The notes under the pieces were generated by a model, which saw only the letters and a list, made by a program, of their open reading frames with translations, made no database searches and was not told the origin of the DNA. From an uncultured Flavobacteriaceae bacterium (GTDB taxonomy: Bacteria > Bacteroidota > Bacteroidia > Flavobacteriales > Flavobacteriaceae), in NCBI GenBank assembly GCA_913065125.1, contig CAJYAG010000001.1, forward strand, positions 310,001 to 374,000: 64,000 nucleotides of DNA, read 5' to 3'. A program made the position numbers and the translations under genes. The number at the start of each line of letters is the position of its first letter. Within the stretch, counting starts at the first letter, position 1. This document shows, in pieces, positions 8,290 to 18,062 of this stretch.

Positions 8290-9408
8290 ATGTCAACATT
8301 TAAAGATTTAGGAGTTCGTAAAGATTTTATCGAATCATTGAAAGAATTAAAGATTACTGTTCCTACAGATATTCAAGAAAAAACAATTCCAGTTTTATTA
8401 AATTCTGATGTAGATTTTGTTGGATTGGCACAAACCGGAACAGGAAAAACAGCTGCTTTTGGATTGCCGATTTTGCATAAAATTGATCCTAAAAATGATG
8501 CTGTACAAGCGTTGATTTTATCGCCAACAAGAGAATTGGTGCAACAAATAAAAAAGCATCTTTTTAAATACACCAAATATGTTGATGACAAGATTTTTGT
8601 GGAAGCTGTGTATGGCGGAGAAAAAATTGACAGACAAATTAACAACCTAAAAAGAACCACCCACGTTATTGTTGCTACTCCAGGAAGATTGATCGATTTG
8701 ATTGAACGTGGAGATGTGAATCTTAAAAACGTAAAGAATGTGGTTTTAGATGAAGCCGATGAAATGCTAAGCATGGGTTTTAAACAAGATTTAAATAGGA
8801 TTTTAAAATATACCAGCGGTACAGGAAATGTGTGGTTATTTTCTGCAACGATGCCAGATGAAATACAAAAAATCATCAAAAAATATATGAGTCCAGATGC
8901 GGTACGTGTTTCTGTAAATCCAAATAGTTTGGTCAATGAAAACATTACGCATCAATACATCAAAACAACCATCAAAGAAAAAACCGAATTGATTGTTGCT
9001 TTTTTAGAAAAAAGACCCAACGACAGAGGAATTATTTTCTGTAGAACAAAAGCAGGAACACAAAACTTAACACATCAGTTAAAAGAAGAAGGTTTTGCGG
9101 TAGAAGCCTTAGAAGGAAACATGCAACAAAAAGAAAGAGACAAAGCAATGCGTGCGTTTAAAAACGGAAGCATTCAATGTTTAATTTCTACGGATGTTTC
9201 TGCACGTGGCATCGATGTAAACAACTTGGCTTTTGTATTGCATCATCAATTACCAGATCAATTAGAATACTACACACACAGAAGTGGAAGAACTGCTAGA
9301 GCTGGTAAAACCGGATTTTCTTTGGCCTTTATTTTGCCATATGAATTGGAAGAAATTCATAAAATTCAGAAAGATTTAGGCATCAAATTCACGGAAATTT
9401 CATTTTAA
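8290..9408 (+). CDS. DEAD-box RNA helicase
   Basis: A 372-residue minimal DEAD-box ATPase with both RecA-like domains and almost no C-terminal tail. Motifs in order: AQTGTGKTAAFG (I), SPTRELVQQ (Ia), ATPGRL (Ib), DEADEMLSMGF (II), SATMP (III), GIIFCRTK (IV), STDVSARGID (V) and HRSGRTARAG (VI). It unwinds short RNA duplexes, probably in ribosome assembly or mRNA turnover. The lack of an RNA-binding tail separates it from RhlE and DeaD proteins of usual length. The TRIC-like gene starts one base after the stop codon, so the two are cotranscribed. Confidence 0.93.
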   Translation: MSTFKDLGVRKDFIESLKELKITVPTDIQEKTIPVLLNSDVDFVGLAQTGTGKTAAFGLPILHKIDPKNDAVQALILSPTRELVQQIKKHLFKYTKYVDDKIFVEAVYGGEKIDRQINNLKRTTHVIVATPGRLIDLIERGDVNLKNVKNVVLDEADEMLSMGFKQDLNRILKYTSGTGNVWLFSATMPDEIQKIIKKYMSPDAVRVSVNPNSLVNENITHQYIKTTIKEKTELIVAFLEKRPNDRGIIFCRTKAGTQNLTHQLKEEGFAVEALEGNMQQKERDKAMRAFKNGSIQCLISTDVSARGIDVNNLAFVLHHQLPDQLEYYTHRSGRTARAGKTGFSLAFILPYELEEIHKIQKDLGIKFTEISF

Positions 9409-9409
9409 A

Positions 9410-10036
9410 ATGGACTTGATTTACGTTTTAGATATCATCGGTACATTTGCCTTTGCAATTTCTGGAGCTTTGGTTGCTTCTGATAAAAAATTCGATTTAT
9501 TTGGCGTCATTATCATTGCTTTTGTAACTGCAGTTGGAGGCGGAATGACACGTGATGTTTTAATCAACGCACATCCAATTAACTGGATTGCAGATTTAAA
9601 TTATATCTGGACGATTATGGCAGCAGTGGTTTTTACCTTTTTATTTAAAAGTAAAATAGCGCCGTTGAGCAAAACTCTATTTTTGTTTGATACCATCGGA
9701 ATTGGCGTTTTTACAATGTTAGGAGTTCAAAAAGGATTGTCGTACGATTTGCATCCATTTATTGCTGTGGTTATGGGAATGGTTTCTTCTGTAATTGGCG
9801 GAGTTATAAGAGATGTCTTAACAAACGAAGTTCCGTTGATCTTTAAAAAAGAAATTTATGCTTCTGCTTGTTTGGCGGGTGGAACAGTTTTCTTGTTGAC
9901 AAATCATTTTAATGCGCCAGAAAGCATTCAGTTTTTTGCGACCATATTAACAGTTATTTTTATTCGTTTATTAGCGGTAAAATTTAAATTACAACTACCA
10001 AAAATCAAAGACGATTTGTTTGGTAAAACCTCATAA
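9410..10036 (+). CDS. TRIC-like / UPF0126 (YadS-type) membrane channel
   Basis: A 208-residue membrane protein made of two repeated glycine-rich three-helix units. The first contains GTFAFAISGALVASDKKFDL and GGGMTRDVL, the second DTIGIGVFTMLGVQKG and GGVIRDVLTNE. These are the hallmarks of the UPF0126 family, whose members are prokaryotic TRIC-type cation channels or glycine transporters. Seven membrane helices are expected. It starts one base after the helicase stop, and transcription probably ends at the hairpin just downstream. Confidence 0.9.
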   Translation: MDLIYVLDIIGTFAFAISGALVASDKKFDLFGVIIIAFVTAVGGGMTRDVLINAHPINWIADLNYIWTIMAAVVFTFLFKSKIAPLSKTLFLFDTIGIGVFTMLGVQKGLSYDLHPFIAVVMGMVSSVIGGVIRDVLTNEVPLIFKKEIYASACLAGGTVFLLTNHFNAPESIQFFATILTVIFIRLLAVKFKLQLPKIKDDLFGKTS

Positions 10037-10068
10037 AAAAAGCGAAGCATTAGCTTCGCTTTTTTATT
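10034..10068 (+). terminator. intrinsic terminator after TRIC-like gene
   Basis: Stem GCGAAGC (10042-10048) / GCTTCGC (10053-10059) with loop ATTA, flanked by an A run before and a T run after. It overlaps the end of the coding sequence region and ends the helicase-channel operon. The symmetric A/T flanks could let it act in both directions. Confidence 0.88.
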
Positions 10069-10081
10069 TTTATAATTTTAA

Positions 10082-10155
10082 TGTCTGTTCGAGTGGAGTC
10101 GAGAACTATACAATTTGAAGCCTTAAAGTAGGTCTCGACTCCGCTCGAACAGACA
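10082..10155. repeat. REP-like inverted repeat (TTCGAGTG family)
   Basis: Arms of 23 bases (10082-10104 and 10133-10155) match with one mismatch around a 28-base centre. The arm begins TGTCTGTTCGAGTGGAGTCG, related to the arms at 1683-1834 and to 37558-37597. It lies between two convergent genes. Confidence 0.8.
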
Positions 10156-10175
10156 AAACATAAGACTCCTCTTTT

Positions 10176-13100
10176 TTAGTTTACATCTTTTAGCAATTCT
10201 CTAATAGAACGCTCTAATTGTTGATCTCTCCCGTTATCAATAACGCCAGGCATATTTTTCACCTGAATTAAAGGATTTGTTTGATTGTTTTCCATCCATT
10301 CTCCCGCTTTGTTTTTTGCACTCACAGGAACAACTCCCCAATACGAACCATTTGGCAATCCTTCCCAACCAGCAAAACTACAGGTTCCAGGAACTGGCAT
10401 TCCAACTGTTTTTCCAATTTTTAAATCTGTATAACCAGAAGCATAACAATGTCCGTCTGAATACATGCTTTCATTAAAAATAGAAAGAGTCGGTTTTGTC
10501 CAACGAGAAGTTGGTTCTCCACCCACAACTTTTGCAGCTGTTTCATAACTTATAAAAGGAACACCAGTAAAGAACATTGCTAAATCTGCAACTAAATCTC
10601 CACCGCCATTAAAACGCGTATCGATAATTACACCTTTACGATCAGAAAATTTCCCCATCATATCTTGATAAATACTTCTGTAAGGACCATCGCTCATTCC
10701 AGGAATATGCACATAACCTAATTGCCCATTGCTTTCTTTGTCAACTTGTTTTTCATTGATTTTTACCCAACGGTCATATAACAATCTGTTTTCTGCGCCA
10801 ATTGAAATAGGTTTTACCGTAATTGTTTGTGTTTTCTTAGTTCGTGGATCTAACACTTCTAACAGCATAAATTTACCACTCATTCGGTTTAAATATTTAG
10901 CAACATCTTGATCTTTATCAACGGTTTCTCCATTAATTTTTTCAATCACCATTCCGGCTCTAATATTAAACTTTGCCTTGTCTAAAGGACCGCCTTTGAT
11001 AATTTCATCAATTAAAATTCCGTCTCCTTTATGATTGTAATTCATAAAAATCCCTAAAGAAGCCGTAGCATCTGAATTAGTCATTGGTTCGCCTCTAAAT
11101 CCAGCACCAGCATGAGAAACATTTAATTCTCCTAACATTTCTGATAACATTTCCGAAAACTCAAATGCATTGCCAATATGTGGCAAGTATTTTTGGTATT
11201 CTTTTTTCATTAGGTTCCAGTTTACACCATGAAAAGTAGGCTCGTAAAAAACAGCTTTTGTACGAATCCAAACATGATTAAACATGGCAACTCTTTCTGC
11301 AGCTTCATCAAATTTCATTTCTCCGTTAATTTTCACAGGTGTTTGTTTTCCAGCTTTAGGATCTATTTTAGAAATTCTACCACTACTTAATAAGTATAAG
11401 TTTTTCATTTCTTTATCCCATTGCAAACTACCGCCACCAATATTTAGTTTTAAAACCATTTTGGTTGCTCTAGTTCTTAAGTTTGTGCTCCAAAGATTTG
11501 CTCTTCCTTCAAACCTAGATAAATAGTATAATACATCTCCTTTTTTAGATAAAACAGCATCGCCTAAACTAGAAGAATGTATGGTCAATCTTTTTGTTTG
11601 GTCTTTCATAGAATCCCAATCAAAAGTAAGTGGAGTAGGACCTTTCTTTTTAGCATCTTTCTTGTCTTTGTCTTTAGACTTTTTATCGTCTTTTTTCTCT
11701 TTATCTGCTTTTTCTTTGGCTTTTTTAGCTTCTTCTTTTAATGCAAGCATTAATTTGTAATCTTCATCACTTAAATTAGCTTCATCCCAAGCATCTTGAG
11801 TAAAATACATGCTGTACACATCACTTTGAGATTGACCACTTGTTGCGTATGATTTTAATCCGTTTCTATTGCTAAACCAAATCATTTGTTTACCGTCATT
11901 TACCCATTTCGGATTGTAATCGTAATACCCACTTTCGTTTAAGTTGACTCTTTTAGAACCATCTGCTGCCATCAATAAAACTTCTCCATTACTTAGTGTT
12001 TTACTCCAATCTACCAACAACCATTTGCTATCTGGACTCCAAGTGAAATTTTGATCACCATCTCCCATAGTAAATAAATCCTTTGGTGTAAGTAAGGTGG
12101 TTTCTTTCTTTGATTTTAAGTCTCTTACTTTTAAAGTTCTTCGCCCTTCAATAAAAGCCAATTGTTTTCCATCTGGCGAATATTGAGCCAGGTAATTGTC
12201 GTGTTTATTTTCTATAACTACAGATTCTTTTACCAAAGTTGCTGCGTAAAAGAAAGGCTCTTCGTCTCTTAATTTTTCCGTTTTATAAATGTTCCATTTA
12301 CCATTACGCTCGCTACTATAAACAACCGATTTACCTTCTGGTCCCCAAGTTACAAAACGCTCATTTTCTGGAGTATTGGTCAATCTTTTTGTAAACGATT
12401 TATCTACAGAAGTTACAAAAACTTCTCCGCGAGCAATAAATGCAATTTCTTTTCCATTCGGAGAAATAGCCATTTCGTTAATTCCGCCATTGATAGAAAT
12501 AAACTTATCGCTATTGTTTATATTTTGAGTGGTAATTTTTACGTGTACTTTTGATGGTTTTTCGCCTTCTTTCATGGTGTAGATTTCGCCATCAAACCCA
12601 AAAGAAATTACGCCGTTACCAACACTTAAAAAACGTACTGGATGTAACTTAAAATTAGTGATTTGTTCTGTCTGACTTGGATTGTTTAATGAAAGTTTGT
12701 GTACATTAAATGTGCCACTTTTTTCACTTAAATAATAAATACTTTTTTCATCAGCACTAAAAACAGGTTGTCTGTCTTCGCCGTTAAAAGTAGTCATCAT
12801 TTTATGTGTTTTTGTTTTGGTATCGTAGGTCCAAATATCTCTAGTTATCGAAGAAGTATGGTGTTTTCTAAATTCATTTTCTCCACCTTTTTTATCGTGA
12901 TACACCATGGTGTTCCCATTTTTGGATATTTGCACATATTCTGCCGGAACAGTAAAAATCTGAGTTACTTTTCCGCCTTTAACTGGAACGCTATATAATT
13001 CTGGTTGAGAACCCGTTGGATATTGTCTGTGTTTGACATCATCTTGACGTTGCGCACCAAAAATCACTTCTTTATTGTTGGATGAAAAAGAATAAGGTGA

Positions 13101-13424
13101 TTCGTTTGCAGAATGAAAAGTAAGACGCGTTGCATCGCCACCATTTGCAGCCATTACAAACACATCAAAGTTTCCGTAACGGTTAGAAGCAAAAGCGATT
13201 TTAGAGCCATCTTTGCTCCATACTGGCATATAATCATGTGCTTTATGAAAAGTTAATTGTACCGCATCGCCACCAGCAGTAGCCACTTTATACAAATCTC
13301 CTTTGTAGGTAAAAGCAATTTGAGTTCCGTTTGGTGAAATAGAGGAATAACGTATCCATTGTGGATTGTTTTGCCCACTGATTGTCAGGCTAATGAATAA
13401 AAATAAAAGTGTTAGTTGTTTCAT
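10176..13424 (-). CDS. tricorn-like S41 family peptidase
   Basis: A 1082-residue exported protease homologous to archaeal tricorn. A signal peptide (MKQLTLLFLFISLTISGQ) is followed by beta-propeller repeats such as SISPNGTQIAFTYKGDLYKV and SKDGSKIAFASNRYGNFDVF across the first half. A lysine-rich linker (about 560-600, KKSKDKDKKDAKKK) precedes a PDZ domain (about 770-870, MVIEKINGETV) and an S41 core with RFNGGGDLVADL and MYSDGHCYASGY near residue 985. The Ser in SDG is the likely nucleophile, as in tricorn. It probably cuts peptides in the periplasm. It is monocistronic and divergent from the MaoC gene. Confidence 0.92.
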   Translation of the reverse strand: MKQLTLLFLFISLTISGQNNPQWIRYSSISPNGTQIAFTYKGDLYKVATAGGDAVQLTFHKAHDYMPVWSKDGSKIAFASNRYGNFDVFVMAANGGDATRLTFHSANESPYSFSSNNKEVIFGAQRQDDVKHRQYPTGSQPELYSVPVKGGKVTQIFTVPAEYVQISKNGNTMVYHDKKGGENEFRKHHTSSITRDIWTYDTKTKTHKMMTTFNGEDRQPVFSADEKSIYYLSEKSGTFNVHKLSLNNPSQTEQITNFKLHPVRFLSVGNGVISFGFDGEIYTMKEGEKPSKVHVKITTQNINNSDKFISINGGINEMAISPNGKEIAFIARGEVFVTSVDKSFTKRLTNTPENERFVTWGPEGKSVVYSSERNGKWNIYKTEKLRDEEPFFYAATLVKESVVIENKHDNYLAQYSPDGKQLAFIEGRRTLKVRDLKSKKETTLLTPKDLFTMGDGDQNFTWSPDSKWLLVDWSKTLSNGEVLLMAADGSKRVNLNESGYYDYNPKWVNDGKQMIWFSNRNGLKSYATSGQSQSDVYSMYFTQDAWDEANLSDEDYKLMLALKEEAKKAKEKADKEKKDDKKSKDKDKKDAKKKGPTPLTFDWDSMKDQTKRLTIHSSSLGDAVLSKKGDVLYYLSRFEGRANLWSTNLRTRATKMVLKLNIGGGSLQWDKEMKNLYLLSSGRISKIDPKAGKQTPVKINGEMKFDEAAERVAMFNHVWIRTKAVFYEPTFHGVNWNLMKKEYQKYLPHIGNAFEFSEMLSEMLGELNVSHAGAGFRGEPMTNSDATASLGIFMNYNHKGDGILIDEIIKGGPLDKAKFNIRAGMVIEKINGETVDKDQDVAKYLNRMSGKFMLLEVLDPRTKKTQTITVKPISIGAENRLLYDRWVKINEKQVDKESNGQLGYVHIPGMSDGPYRSIYQDMMGKFSDRKGVIIDTRFNGGGDLVADLAMFFTGVPFISYETAAKVVGGEPTSRWTKPTLSIFNESMYSDGHCYASGYTDLKIGKTVGMPVPGTCSFAGWEGLPNGSYWGVVPVSAKNKAGEWMENNQTNPLIQVKNMPGVIDNGRDQQLERSIRELLKDVN

Positions 13425-13522
13425 GTTTTTTTAATTTTTGACTAAGCTAATCATTTATTTTAAAAATTATTTATTTGTAGATTAATTTTATCTTCACAAC
13501 ATCAATTTAAACTATATTAAAA

Positions 13523-13984
13523 ATGAAAGCATTGGTTTTTAAAAACATATCAGAATTTAAAGAAATGATTGGCAAAGCGTTACCAACTTCTGATTGGATT
13601 ACAGTTTCTCAAGAAATGATTAATGACTTTGCAAATGCTACTTTAGATACGCAATGGGTTCATGTTGATGTTGAGCGAGCTAAAAGAGAATCGCCTTTTA
13701 AAAGTACCATTGCACACGGATTTATGTCGGTTGCTTTGTTGTCTAAATTTTTAGAAGATTTAATACAAGTTGATAGTATTAAATTGGGTTTAAATTATGG
13801 ATTGAATTCCGTTCGGTTTATGAATCCAGTTCCTGTAAATAGTAACTTGCGTTTAAAAAGTACCGTGAAAAATATTGAAGATCATAAACATGGGGTTAAA
13901 GTCAGTTTTTCCTGTACGATAGAAATTGAAGGAGAAGAAAAACCAGCTTGTGTAGCCGAATTTTTAACGTTGCTTTTTGAATAA
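13523..13984 (+). CDS. MaoC family dehydratase ((R)-specific enoyl-CoA hydratase-like)
   Basis: A 153-residue hot-dog protein. Segments ITVSQEMINDFANATLDTQW and STIAHGFMSVALL carry the MaoC hydratase motif, where Asp and His (in D-x4-H form) bind catalytic water. Such enzymes hydrate trans-2-enoyl-CoA to (R)-3-hydroxyacyl-CoA. The GLNYGLNSVRFMNPVPVNS segment is also family-typical. It is monocistronic and ends at a bidirectional hairpin shared with the convergent membrane-protein gene. The acyl chain length it prefers is unknown. Confidence 0.9.
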   Translation: MKALVFKNISEFKEMIGKALPTSDWITVSQEMINDFANATLDTQWVHVDVERAKRESPFKSTIAHGFMSVALLSKFLEDLIQVDSIKLGLNYGLNSVRFMNPVPVNSNLRLKSTVKNIEDHKHGVKVSFSCTIEIEGEEKPACVAEFLTLLFE

Positions 13985-14016
13985 AAAAAACCGCTTAATT
14001 GCTTAAGCGATTCTTT
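13983..14016. terminator. bidirectional intrinsic terminator
   Basis: Stem CGCTTAA (13992-13998) / TTAAGCG (14003-14009) with loop TTGC, preceded by an A run and followed by a T-rich stretch. It sits between the convergent MaoC and 139-aa membrane-protein genes and can serve both. Confidence 0.8.
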
Positions 14017-14038
14017 GTGATATTTAAAAGGTTCTTTT

Positions 14039-14458
14039 TTATGAGATAAAACCTTTTTTAGCAGCATCTTTAGCATACCAAACTAAGAATAAACAAACGA
14101 CTATAATCATAATTGGCATTACTAGATCTTTCATTTCAACATTCATAAACAAGTATACATGCTGAGTAATTGCTCCAAGAGCAGAAACTAAAAAGAAAGA
14201 GGTTGCAAATTTTTTCTTTAATAAAAGAAATAATGCACCTAAGGCTCCTCCAAAAACAGCTAAAGCAAAAGCACCTGTGTACCAAGCTGGATATTCTACT
14301 AAAAATTCTGCTTGCGCTTCTGGTGGTAGGGCAGCAATCATTTCTTCGGTGATAAAAGCTCTTGTTAAATAAGCCATAACACCCATTAAATTCCAGATTA
14401 ATGCAACTATTGCAATAACCCAAAATGCTGTATTTGGTTTGTTAGTTGATTCTGACAT
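14039..14458 (-). CDS. 139-aa four-helix membrane protein, unknown function
   Basis: A small integral membrane protein with four hydrophobic segments: FWVIAIVALIWNLMGVMAYL (about 12-31), the AWYTGAFALAVFGGALGALF region (about 58-77), a third around 85-105, and MPIMIIVVCLFLVW near the C-terminus. A soluble loop after helix 1 (ITEEMIAALPPEAQAEFLVE) is acidic. I have seen similar uncharacterised proteins in Bacteroidota but cannot name a function. A second frame in the same region (14136-14423) is a shadow. Confidence 0.75.
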   Translation of the reverse strand: MSESTNKPNTAFWVIAIVALIWNLMGVMAYLTRAFITEEMIAALPPEAQAEFLVEYPAWYTGAFALAVFGGALGALFLLLKKKFATSFFLVSALGAITQHVYLFMNVEMKDLVMPIMIIVVCLFLVWYAKDAAKKGFIS

Positions 14459-14590
14459 AGGTAAAATTTTTATTGTTAATAGTGTTACAAGATAGTTAAT
14501 ATATTGGTAATTAGAAAATTATAACATGTTTCGTAAAATTTAACAGATTTTTTTTTGCTAATTTATTCGTTAAAAACCTTAAAAACAACG

Positions 14591-14598
14591 TACTTTTG
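14591..14598 (+). promoter_or_regulatory. -7-like element TACTTTTG upstream of RadD-like helicase
   Basis: TACTTTTG matches TAnnTTTG and lies 22 bases before the ATG at 14621, within the 160-base gap between divergent genes. No convincing -33 box was seen at the expected spacing. Confidence 0.5.
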
Positions 14599-14620
14599 CA
14601 ACTTTCACTAAACAGAACAA

Positions 14621-16177
14621 ATGTCAGAAATTATTGCAACTACAGAAACAGAAGAACGTAAAACTGGTAAAGATTTATATAGTTATCAAAAAGGAGCAAT
14701 TAATAAAATTTTCAAACTTTTTGAAAGCGCTCCAGAAGATTATCATTTACTATACCAATTACCAACTGGAGGAGGAAAAACAGTGATTTTCTCTGAAATG
14801 GTGCGTCAATATTTAAAACATCATCAAAAGAAAGTGTTGGTTATGACACATAGAATTGAGTTGTGCAAGCAAACTTCTTCTATGTTAACGGAGTTTGGTG
14901 TAGATAATAAAGTTATTGACAGCACTGCAAAATTAGACGATCAATCTAATTATTCTTGTTTTGTAGCCATGGTAGAAACATTAAACAATCGGTTAAATGA
15001 TGACAAACTTGATATTTCTGATATCGGTTTGGTCATTATTGATGAAGCGCATTACAATTCGTTTACAAAGTTGTTTAAGTTTTTTGATAAATCGTTTATT
15101 CTCGGAGTTACTGCAACGCCGTTAAGTTCGAATATTAAATTGCCAATGAAAGACAATTACGATGAATTAATTGTTGGCGAAACGATAGAGTCTTTAATAG
15201 AAAACGAGTTTTTAGCACAAGCAAAAACCTATTCATATAATGTAGGATTAACCTCTTTAGTAGTTGGTTCTAACGGAGATTATACGGTAAAGTCATCAGA
15301 AGATTTGTATTCAAACACCATGATGCTTGGTAAATTATTACAAGCATATGAAGAACGATCAAAAGGCAAAAAAACATTGATTTTTAATAACGGAATTAAC
15401 ACTTCTATTCACGTTTACGAAACGTTTAAAGCTGCTGGTTACCCAATTGCGCATTTAGACAATACAGCAACAAAAAAAGAAAGAGCCTTTATTTTAAGAT
15501 GGTTTAAGAAAACACCAAATGCTATTTTAACTTCTGTAAGTATTTTAACCACAGGTTTTGATGAGCCAACGGTAGAATCTATCATTTTAAACAGAGCAAC
15601 AAAATCGTTGACTTTATACTACCAAATGATTGGTAGAGGATCTAGAATATTAAAAAATAAATCGCATTTTAATATCATAGATTTAGGAAATAACTTTCAC
15701 AGATTTGGTCCTTGGGGAGCAGATTTAGATTGGCAACAAATCTTTAGATCTCCAAATTTCTATTTAGAGAAATTATTGAATGATGAAGAGTTAGAAGAAA
15801 CATTTTCTTATAATATGCCAGAAGCATTAAGGGCAGAATTTGCAAATTCTAAAGATATTACCTTTGATGTTAAGCAAACCTATTTAGATTCGATGAAAAA
15901 TAGAGAATCAACAAAAGTAGTGTTAGAAAAATCGTTATTACATCATGCAAAAATGTGTGTCGAAAATAGTGAAGATGTGTATGATGCATTAGATTTAGCT
16001 AAGAAATTAGGTGATGACATTGATTTTAGATTACAGCGTTATACAAAATGTATTAGCAAAAGCACCAACAACTTTATGGATTGGTTAAAAAACGATTACA
16101 GAGTAAAACTAAGGTTGCATTTAAGAGCAAATTTTGATGAAATGTTTGAAGAAATTCACGGAAGACCAGCAGAATAG
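14621..16177 (+). CDS. DEAD/DEAH superfamily II helicase (RadD-like)
   Basis: A 518-residue SF2 helicase related to the RadD/SSL2-type group. Motifs: YQKGAINKIF (Q-like), LPTGGGKTVIFSEM (I), MTHRIELCKQ (Ia), IIDEAHYNSF (II), GVTATPLSS (III), SILTTGFDEP (V) and QMIGRGSRILKNK (VI). The C-terminal 150 residues form an unassigned helical tail. RadD acts with single-strand binding protein in recombination repair; that role here is inference from family resemblance. The EamA gene follows 32 bases later on the same strand. Confidence 0.88.
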   Translation: MSEIIATTETEERKTGKDLYSYQKGAINKIFKLFESAPEDYHLLYQLPTGGGKTVIFSEMVRQYLKHHQKKVLVMTHRIELCKQTSSMLTEFGVDNKVIDSTAKLDDQSNYSCFVAMVETLNNRLNDDKLDISDIGLVIIDEAHYNSFTKLFKFFDKSFILGVTATPLSSNIKLPMKDNYDELIVGETIESLIENEFLAQAKTYSYNVGLTSLVVGSNGDYTVKSSEDLYSNTMMLGKLLQAYEERSKGKKTLIFNNGINTSIHVYETFKAAGYPIAHLDNTATKKERAFILRWFKKTPNAILTSVSILTTGFDEPTVESIILNRATKSLTLYYQMIGRGSRILKNKSHFNIIDLGNNFHRFGPWGADLDWQQIFRSPNFYLEKLLNDEELEETFSYNMPEALRAEFANSKDITFDVKQTYLDSMKNRESTKVVLEKSLLHHAKMCVENSEDVYDALDLAKKLGDDIDFRLQRYTKCISKSTNNFMDWLKNDYRVKLRLHLRANFDEMFEEIHGRPAE

Positions 16178-16209
16178 GCATTCAATAGTTATGGTATAAA
16201 AATGGTGCT

Positions 16210-17121
16210 ATGAAACTATCAAAAGAAACAATATTAATTGTTTTAGCATTTTTTGCTATTTATGTTATTTGGGGTTCAACGTATTTGCTAAATAAAATTG
16301 CAGTTCAAGAAATTTCACCTTTATTTTTATCGTCTACACGTTTTACTTTTGCAGGAGCTTTAATGCTCATCATTGCTAAATTTTTAAAACTTCCTTTAAA
16401 GATTACAAAAAGGCAATTGCTTAACAACCTACTTGCGGGATTTTTATTTTTAGCATACGGAAACGGAATTTTTGTATGGGCTTTAAAGTTTGTTGATAGT
16501 AGTTTTGCAGCGCTAGAAGCTTCCTCTCTTCCGTTGGTTGTATTAATTTTAATGCGAGTATTTTACGGACAAAAAATACACAAAAAGTCTTTATTAGGTG
16601 TTTTCTTAGGAATCATTGGAATCTATTTATTGGTTAGCCAACAAGAAGTAACAAACGGAGAAAATAGCTTGCTTGGAATTTTTATGATAGCTACCTGTAT
16701 TATTAGTTGGGCTTCTGCAAGTATTTTTGTTTCTAAAGCTGATATGCACTCGAGTTATTTTGTAAACTCTGGGTACCAAATGCTAACAGCCGGAATTTTA
16801 TTATCTGGATTTAGTTTACTGTTAGGAGAAGCATGGAAATCACCTTTATTATGGAACAGTACAACCATCAATTCAATGGTATTGTTAATTGTTTTTGGAA
16901 GCATCGTAGCGTTTACATCTTTTAATTTTTTGTTAAAAAAAGTTTCTCCAGAAAAAGTAGCCACTTCTTCTTATGTAAACCCCTTAATTGCTTTAATTTT
17001 AGGTTGGTATGTGTTGGATGAGAATATTACACTACAATCAATTATTGCTGCAATTGTGTTGTTATTTGGTGTGTACTTTATAAATTCTAGTAAGAAAGCA
17101 AGAGAATCATCAGAAAATTAA
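16210..17121 (+). CDS. EamA family (DMT) transporter
   Basis: A 303-residue protein with ten hydrophobic helices arranged as two EamA repeats. The first begins FFAIYVIWGSTYLLNKIAV, a strongly conserved start in this family; the second includes GSIVAFTSFNFLLKKVSPEK and SYVNPLIALILGWYVLDE. Members export amino acids or other small metabolites. The substrate cannot be told. It lies between the helicase and fatty acid hydroxylase genes on the same strand with 32- and 40-base gaps, so cotranscription is possible. Confidence 0.92.
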   Translation: MKLSKETILIVLAFFAIYVIWGSTYLLNKIAVQEISPLFLSSTRFTFAGALMLIIAKFLKLPLKITKRQLLNNLLAGFLFLAYGNGIFVWALKFVDSSFAALEASSLPLVVLILMRVFYGQKIHKKSLLGVFLGIIGIYLLVSQQEVTNGENSLLGIFMIATCIISWASASIFVSKADMHSSYFVNSGYQMLTAGILLSGFSLLLGEAWKSPLLWNSTTINSMVLLIVFGSIVAFTSFNFLLKKVSPEKVATSSYVNPLIALILGWYVLDENITLQSIIAAIVLLFGVYFINSSKKARESSEN

Positions 17122-17161
17122 ATAGAGTTTAATATCTTTAAAGTCTATTTAATTATAATTG

Positions 17162-18037
17162 ATGGAAAAATACTTTACTGCTTTTAAAAATGCCTTTTTG
17201 GGTTCTGTAGATTGGACTTATAAATCCATCCTTTTTGAAGTGCCGTGGTACACCAACTATTTTTGGGGATTGATTTTAATTTCATTGATTGTTTGGTCTT
17301 TAGAAATTGTTTTTCCTTGGCGTAAAAATCAAGCAATTATTAGAAAAGATTTTTGGTTAGATGCATTTTACATGTTCTTCAATTTCTTTGTTTTTTCTAT
17401 CGTTATTGCAGGTTTTTACACAGTTTTTGAACTCGTTTTTCAAAATTTCGGAATCACTTTAAAAAGTTTAGCAGTTATAGATTTAAAGAGTTTACCAACC
17501 TGGGCAGCACTTTTAATATTCTTTATCATTCTTGATTTTGTACAATGGTTTACACATGTTTTATTACATAAATACGAGTTTTTATGGCAGTTTCATAAAG
17601 TACATCATTCTGTAAAAGAAATGGGCTTTGCAGCGCATTTGCGTTACCATTGGATGGAAAATATTTTGTACAAACCGTTAAAAACCATCGGCGTAATGCT
17701 GCTTGGTGGTTTTGAGCCAGAACAAGCCTTTATTGTGCATTTTGTTGCCATATCAATCGGACATTTGAATCACTCTAACATTAAAATTACTTGGGGATTT
17801 TTAAAATACATTTTCAACAATCCAGTGATGCATCTATATCATCACATTAAAGTTTTACCAGAACATAAACCCAACGGAATTAATTTCGGAATTAGCTTAA
17901 GTATTTGGGATTATCTCTTTAAAACCAATTATGTTCCTGAAGATAGCGGAACCATAGAATTAGGTTTTCCTGATGAAGAAGATTTCCCAAAAGGGTTTTT
18001 CGGACAATTATTTTACGGATTCAATCATAAAAAATAA
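17162..18037 (+). CDS. sterol desaturase / fatty acid hydroxylase family protein
   Basis: A 291-residue membrane di-iron enzyme. The three histidine clusters are visible: HVLLH, then HKVHH a few residues later, and HLYHH in the last third, with HLNHSN between. Four or so membrane segments surround them. Family members hydroxylate or desaturate sterols, fatty acids or lipid head groups using O2; the substrate is unknown. The ATG at 17162 is preferred over the overlapping TTG at 17159. The S9 peptidase gene follows after 25 bases. Confidence 0.9.
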   Translation: MEKYFTAFKNAFLGSVDWTYKSILFEVPWYTNYFWGLILISLIVWSLEIVFPWRKNQAIIRKDFWLDAFYMFFNFFVFSIVIAGFYTVFELVFQNFGITLKSLAVIDLKSLPTWAALLIFFIILDFVQWFTHVLLHKYEFLWQFHKVHHSVKEMGFAAHLRYHWMENILYKPLKTIGVMLLGGFEPEQAFIVHFVAISIGHLNHSNIKITWGFLKYIFNNPVMHLYHHIKVLPEHKPNGINFGISLSIWDYLFKTNYVPEDSGTIELGFPDEEDFPKGFFGQLFYGFNHKK

Positions 18038-18062
18038 CAACTATAAATTAAATACAAACCAA

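Noticed and set aside
14136..14423. 95-codon frame inside the 139-aa membrane protein
   Set aside because: Same strand, other frame; the longer frame has regular membrane helices and a better start.
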